Shown here: positions 60,455-64,000 of the stretch, in pieces
Position numbering within the stretch: the stretch's first letter is position 1
Layout of the letters: each line of letters begins with the position of its first letter
DNA from: Mesaphorura yosii
Lineage: Eukaryota; Arthropoda; Collembola; Poduromorpha; Tullbergiidae
Assembly: GCA_009869945.1 (NCBI GenBank)
Contig: WIXG01000008.1
Coordinates: forward strand, 1-64,000
Direction: 5' to 3'
DNA length: 64,000 bases
Notes under the pieces: model-generated
What the model was told of the DNA's origin: nothing
The model's input: only the letters and a program-made list of their open reading frames with translations
Databases searched by the model: none
Made by a program: the position numbers and the translations under genes

Positions 60455-61403
60455 CTACACGTTTGTGACGCCGGTCTTTTCAACTAATTCCAGCAGAGTC
60501 TTCAGGTTGTCAACAAACAGGTCGCATCTAATTGGCATTTCTAGAGCATAAAATGGATTCTTGAGTACGTAATCTGCGTAAAGCTCGTAAATCCGTCGGA
60601 GCACAAGATCCATTCCTTGCAGTTTGGGATCGCAAATTAGGATGAATTTGACGCCTGTAAATAAGTCACCAAGATGATCCAATATAAATAATACAGGCAA
60701 GTTTAGAGAGTGCCATCAGCGATTTGTGTGCTCTATGCCGTTTGGTATATCAATTGTAGACGCAAAGCTAATTATGACGGAATATAATTTATTACCAGTT
60801 AATGTCTGCAGACAATGCAATTTGAAAGTTTCAGCTTCCAGAACTTGAATACCACTTGAATGGAGCTCCGGGCTTATTTGAGAAGCAATTGCATAGAGTG
60901 GATAAAACATTGAACCCAGAAACATTTTCTCGTTTGTAGACATTTGAGTTCGACCAAATCGTAAACTGCAATAACGAAGCATATCCAACAATCAACACTC
61001 AACTGCTTAAAACACCGAACCCGAAATTAGTTGAACTCACTTGAGTGGATAGTTCTCCTTCACGCTTAAGTACTCCATGGCATCTGCTCCATTTGCCAAC
61101 TGAGTTCCTTCTGCTAGTGCTTCCCCGTTAATTGTCAGCAGTGTGTGCCCAGCTGTGATTGATAAAGTCAAGAGTTTTGGGTTAGCCCATGATTAGCGAG
61201 CTTTACAATCAGTAATTTTGGAACTTACCGCAAATTCCTTCTCTTTGGCCAAAGACAACGACAATCTTCTTGTTCCTGACTTCCAGTTTTAAACTTAACG
61301 GAAATGTGAATATTTTCTCTATCTCTGTCTTTGGAAAGTTGTGATCGTAGTTAAAAATCATGCCACCAGACTTGGATACGATATACACGCTGTACAAAGA
61401 CAT
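60455..61403 (-). CDS. TRAPPC4: TRAPPC4 (synbindin/Trs23), TRAPP complex subunit, 218 aa, 4 exons
   Basis: Exons 61403-61229, 61152-61041, 60965-60796, 60654-60455 (657 bases, phases close). The length equals the human protein (219). The longin-type core starts [20 protein letters not shown]; the middle PDZ-like insertion contains [15 protein letters not shown] and ends YPLNLRFGR; the C-terminal half has [15 protein letters not shown] sequence (here [20 protein letters not shown]), [43 protein letters not shown] and [16 protein letters not shown]4 is a core subunit of the TRAPP complexes, which activate Rab1 (and Rab11-type GTPases for TRAPPII) in ER-to-Golgi traffic and autophagy. No anomalies are visible. 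Confidence 0.94.
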
Positions 61404-62139
61404 GTTGATATTCGAGCGATTAACTCACCACAAATACTGGCTACTGTACTGGATGACTTCTAATGCACTGGGACAAATTCATGGGTGATTGCTGGGTATC
61501 GTTAACAAATTAGCATCACGACGGAGTAAGAAACTGGACCGACCACTTCCACCTTTTCCCGATGTAGCCTGTTTGAAAACAGTTGTCAAAGCTAAACTCT
61601 TCGAACAAGCGCAATCCTTGGGAATTGCCAAGCTCAATAAGCGAGAAGCGACAAAGACTTTTAGTCTGGACGTACGCATTAACAGCGAGATGAATTGCTT
61701 GGACATTAGATGACATTAGAAAATTGACAATCCAGGGTCTCAAGCACTCAGGAGTGGAGCAAGAAGACTCATAATGCGGAACCATAATGGTCATCCTTCA
61801 TCCAGTTGAGAGATTGAAAATCATTTCTCTATTCTGTGCAGTAAGTGCTAACGGTACAAATGTGAAGCACTATTAATAGCAACAAAGGGTCCAAGCCAAT
61901 TGCTTCCGATAACTCAATGAGTGAGGTGTCTTTTTATTCATCGTTCTTCTGTTGGTATTGTGCATTCTAATTTGTACCGAGTTTGACCATTAGCCGTAGG
62001 CAGAAAGATATTCCAGTACAGAGGACTTCAGACCTTTTTGACCATAATCGTCGACGCACTGAGTCTGACGAAGCATGAACGAGTATGCTCTTCAGTGTGT
62101 GCCACAGTAGTCAGTGAGGGTGTCATCCGAATGAACGGC
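61404..62139. other. Upstream of TRAPPC4, no gene called
   Basis: Two opposite open frames overlap at 61489-61713 (plus, no ATG; KLASRRSKKLDRPLPPFPDV) and 61516-61794 (minus). Neither has a family match or splice context good enough to call. Confidence 0.35.
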
Positions 62140-62664
62140 TCAGAACGAGGATACTGGGAACGGCATTGACATTGGCATTGGCATCGAATGAAGTCCAAGG
62201 TCCTGAAGTCGACACACAGCTGCGGTTTCCTGAACTGAACTTTGTGGAGTGGAAGGCAGGTAATTCCTGAATTCAGTTTTTCTAATTGAAACGATCCATT
62301 GTAAAGAACATTTCTCAACGCGGATCTGGATCCAATCGTAAATTGTAAACACATGTGCGAAGCGAATCGACCTATCTGAACAATTCCGCACCATTGCATC
62401 TAGAATTGCGCAGATTTCACTTGTGAAATTCTTCCGCAGTGTTGCCGAGGTCATCAAAATAGTGAACATCAGGCGGGGCAACAATTCTGTGTTATCCGCA
62501 TGCCACCTGCTTTGTTCCTTGTCCCCTGTAACCTGATTGTGTTCAATAAAATAGTACAAATGGCCATCATAAAATGCGTAGCCGTAGCCGAACAAAAATG
62601 TTGCCAATTGCAAATTACTGATTGGGACGCTTTCATTCGTTTTTAATCCACAAATATTTCGGCG
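62140..62664 (-). CDS. Long ORF without ATG, possible exon or gene fragment
   Basis: Open for 175 codons from just after a stop at 62667 to the stop at 62140-62142, on the minus strand. The composition is protein-like (LFGYGYAFYDGHLYYFIEHN, LRKNFTSEICAILDAMVRN, RFAHVFTIYDWIQIRVEKCS), but the last 30 codons are a simple MPMPMSMP repeat that looks non-coding. There is no Met near the front, so a 5' exon or decay would have to be assumed. No family recognised. Confidence 0.3.
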   Translation of the reverse strand, partial: RRNICGLKTNESVPISNLQLATFLFGYGYAFYDGHLYYFIEHNQVTGDKEQSRWHADNTELLPRLMFTILMTSATLRKNFTSEICAILDAMVRNCSDRSIRFAHVFTIYDWIQIRVEKCSLQWIVSIRKTEFRNYLPSTPQSSVQETAAVCRLQDLGLHSMPMPMSMPFPVSSF

Positions 62665-63763
62665 TTATTATCTTGAGGATGAGAGTACGTAATTCGAAGC
62701 GAAATGTCTCAGTTCGGCTGTTCGGTAACAGTAGTGTCAGGTTTTGACATGCGGCGTAGCAATTTTGTTGAGTTAGCTGAGTATGTCATTCTGTATTACA
62801 TTTTGTACCTCTTGCAAGAAATGCTGACTGATTGACTTTCGAAATCACATTCTAAAGGCTAACTTCTGGGTTCATTGGCTGTCAGCCTAAAAGTATTGCC
62901 AGCACTGACATGAACGGGTGCTCCTATTAAAATGAGCTCGAGGTTGCTGGTGCCAGCATTAAACTAGATTTAAATCGGAGATAATTTAATTTGCGGTCAC
63001 GATTCACCACAAAGTGTCGATCAGAAACATTTGCGCACCAAATATGATGCACAATGAAGAACCTTGCAGACAGACTTCCAGGTTACTTATAACGATGCTT
63101 ATCCTGCAGACGCAATCAGACGCTGTCAGTGTCTTCATTATTTCGAAACGGAGTTTGATTGAGGTGCTAATCGTTCACATAGGAAAGGGCGTCGGTGTAG
63201 TCAAATTGAGTGTGTACGCATGCGAACGAAATTGGTGAATAGTAAATTAGTTAATGTTCATTTCAAAAACAAGTCACACTTCAATTTACTTTGGTGAAAA
63301 TTGCAGATTCTGCATTCATCGCTCTCTGAAGCCTCAGATTGTTAATTGTACCACAATAACCAATAGTTCAGCTTCAGTTCAATGCCAATACCCAATTTAT
63401 TAAGCAATTACTGCATTGCTCAAGCATTTGGTTGGGATGAGACAAGTGTGGAATAAATAGGCAAAGCAACTTCGCTTGGTGCATGTGAGTTGCCAAAAAG
63501 CCAATGAAATGAATAGCTAAACCGTCTGCTAATTGAAACCATAAATTAATTATTACTCTTACAGAGGCAGCTGTCAGCCATCAGTCCGTTGCCTAAATCC
63601 TAAATACAGGCACTCCTGAAGAAAACTGCAAAAATTACAGGAAAGACATTCTGACGCTGACGAGGCAGGCCACAAGTGAAGGAAACTGCAACATTTCTGC
63701 AACACGGCTTTGACGTTTCAAGTCCTCAGCCACGCGAAGCGCAGCAAATGCGATCCGAGCAAC
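62665..63763. other. Intergenic, no gene seen
   Basis: AT-rich with unsupported short frames; the last few hundred bases are probably promoter and 5' UTR of the right-edge gene. Confidence 0.4.
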
Positions 63764-64000
63764 ATGGACAAGAATCAGCTTCTGTTCACCGTCATCCCAG
63801 AAGATCGACCTGATGCTCGCGTGTCCAGTGGATCTGCTCTGCTCCTGAACGTCCTTCAGCTTTTTCTCGCGTGTCTCGCCATTGCAACTGTGATAGTCGT
63901 CACCAGTGTTCTCTACAACGATCTGAACCGACGGTACAACAGCAGCAACGCCCAAGACTGCTCAAACCCTGAACTGTACATGAGACTGGGCTACAATCTC
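63764..64000 (+). CDS. N-terminal part of a type II membrane protein (partial)
   Basis: ATG at 63764 opens a frame that runs to the window end (79 codons). A short polar cytosolic head (MDKNQLLFTVIPEDRPDARV) is followed by a membrane helix at about residues 25-49 (ALLLNVLQLFLACLAIATVI, then VVTSVLY) and a lumenal/extracellular part with an NSS glycosylation sequon (YNSSNAQDCSNPELYMRLGY). No signal peptidase site is expected. The layout fits type II glycoproteins such as membrane peptidases or glycosyltransferases, but too little is visible to choose. Confidence 0.55.
   Translation, partial: MDKNQLLFTVIPEDRPDARVSSGSALLLNVLQLFLACLAIATVIVVTSVLYNDLNRRYNSSNAQDCSNPELYMRLGYNL

Overview
This window is nuclear DNA from an invertebrate animal, most likely an arthropod. 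Genes are split by GT-AG introns, mostly 45-100 bases long but up to 7 kb in the kinase gene. AATAAA poly(A) signals follow many genes, and the recognisable proteins are animal ones: salt-inducible kinase, DDX6/Me31B helicase, PWP1, PGAM5, TRAPPC4, SLC35G-like transporters and chitin-binding peritrophin proteins. The chitin-binding genes, and a bacterial/plant-type wax synthase in an animal context, fit an arthropod and perhaps a springtail; the species assignment is inference only.

Layout, left to right. 1-2.7 kb: the 3' end of a Thr-rich secreted or anchored protein, a Cys-rich tail-anchored membrane protein, a small secreted CBM2-like protein on the minus strand and a partial coiled-coil ORF antisense to it. 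4.9-19.4 kb: one large minus-strand gene, a salt-inducible kinase (SIK) in 13 coding exons with big introns. 19.4-28 kb: gene-poor upstream DNA holding a cluster of cAMP-response elements. 28-32.7 kb: two tandem intact SLC35G1-like transporter genes; a third, broken copy lies at 47-48.4 kb beside a retrotransposon fragment. 33.4-34.9 kb: one intact and one broken chitin-binding (peritrophin-A) gene. 35.9-44.4 kb: a dense housekeeping cluster of DDX6-type helicase, PWP1, a decayed WDR35/IFT121 remnant and PGAM5. 52-59 kb: a small single-pass membrane protein, a tiny two-exon secreted peptide, a Met/Ala/Pro-rich secreted protein and a WSD1-like wax ester synthase/DGAT. 60.4-61.4 kb: TRAPPC4. The right edge cuts a type II membrane protein gene.

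The genes do not form one pathway. Three themes recur. First, several families sit as working copies next to decaying intron-containing copies (SLC35G, peritrophin, WDR35), so DNA-level duplication followed by decay is frequent. Second, many genes are arranged tail to tail with closely packed or overlapping poly(A) signals. Third, the SIK locus carries both the protein-level PKA site and DNA-level CREs expected of a cAMP feedback loop. All exon borders were assigned by hand from splice signals and reading phase; exon lengths summed to whole codons for every multi-exon gene I call complete.
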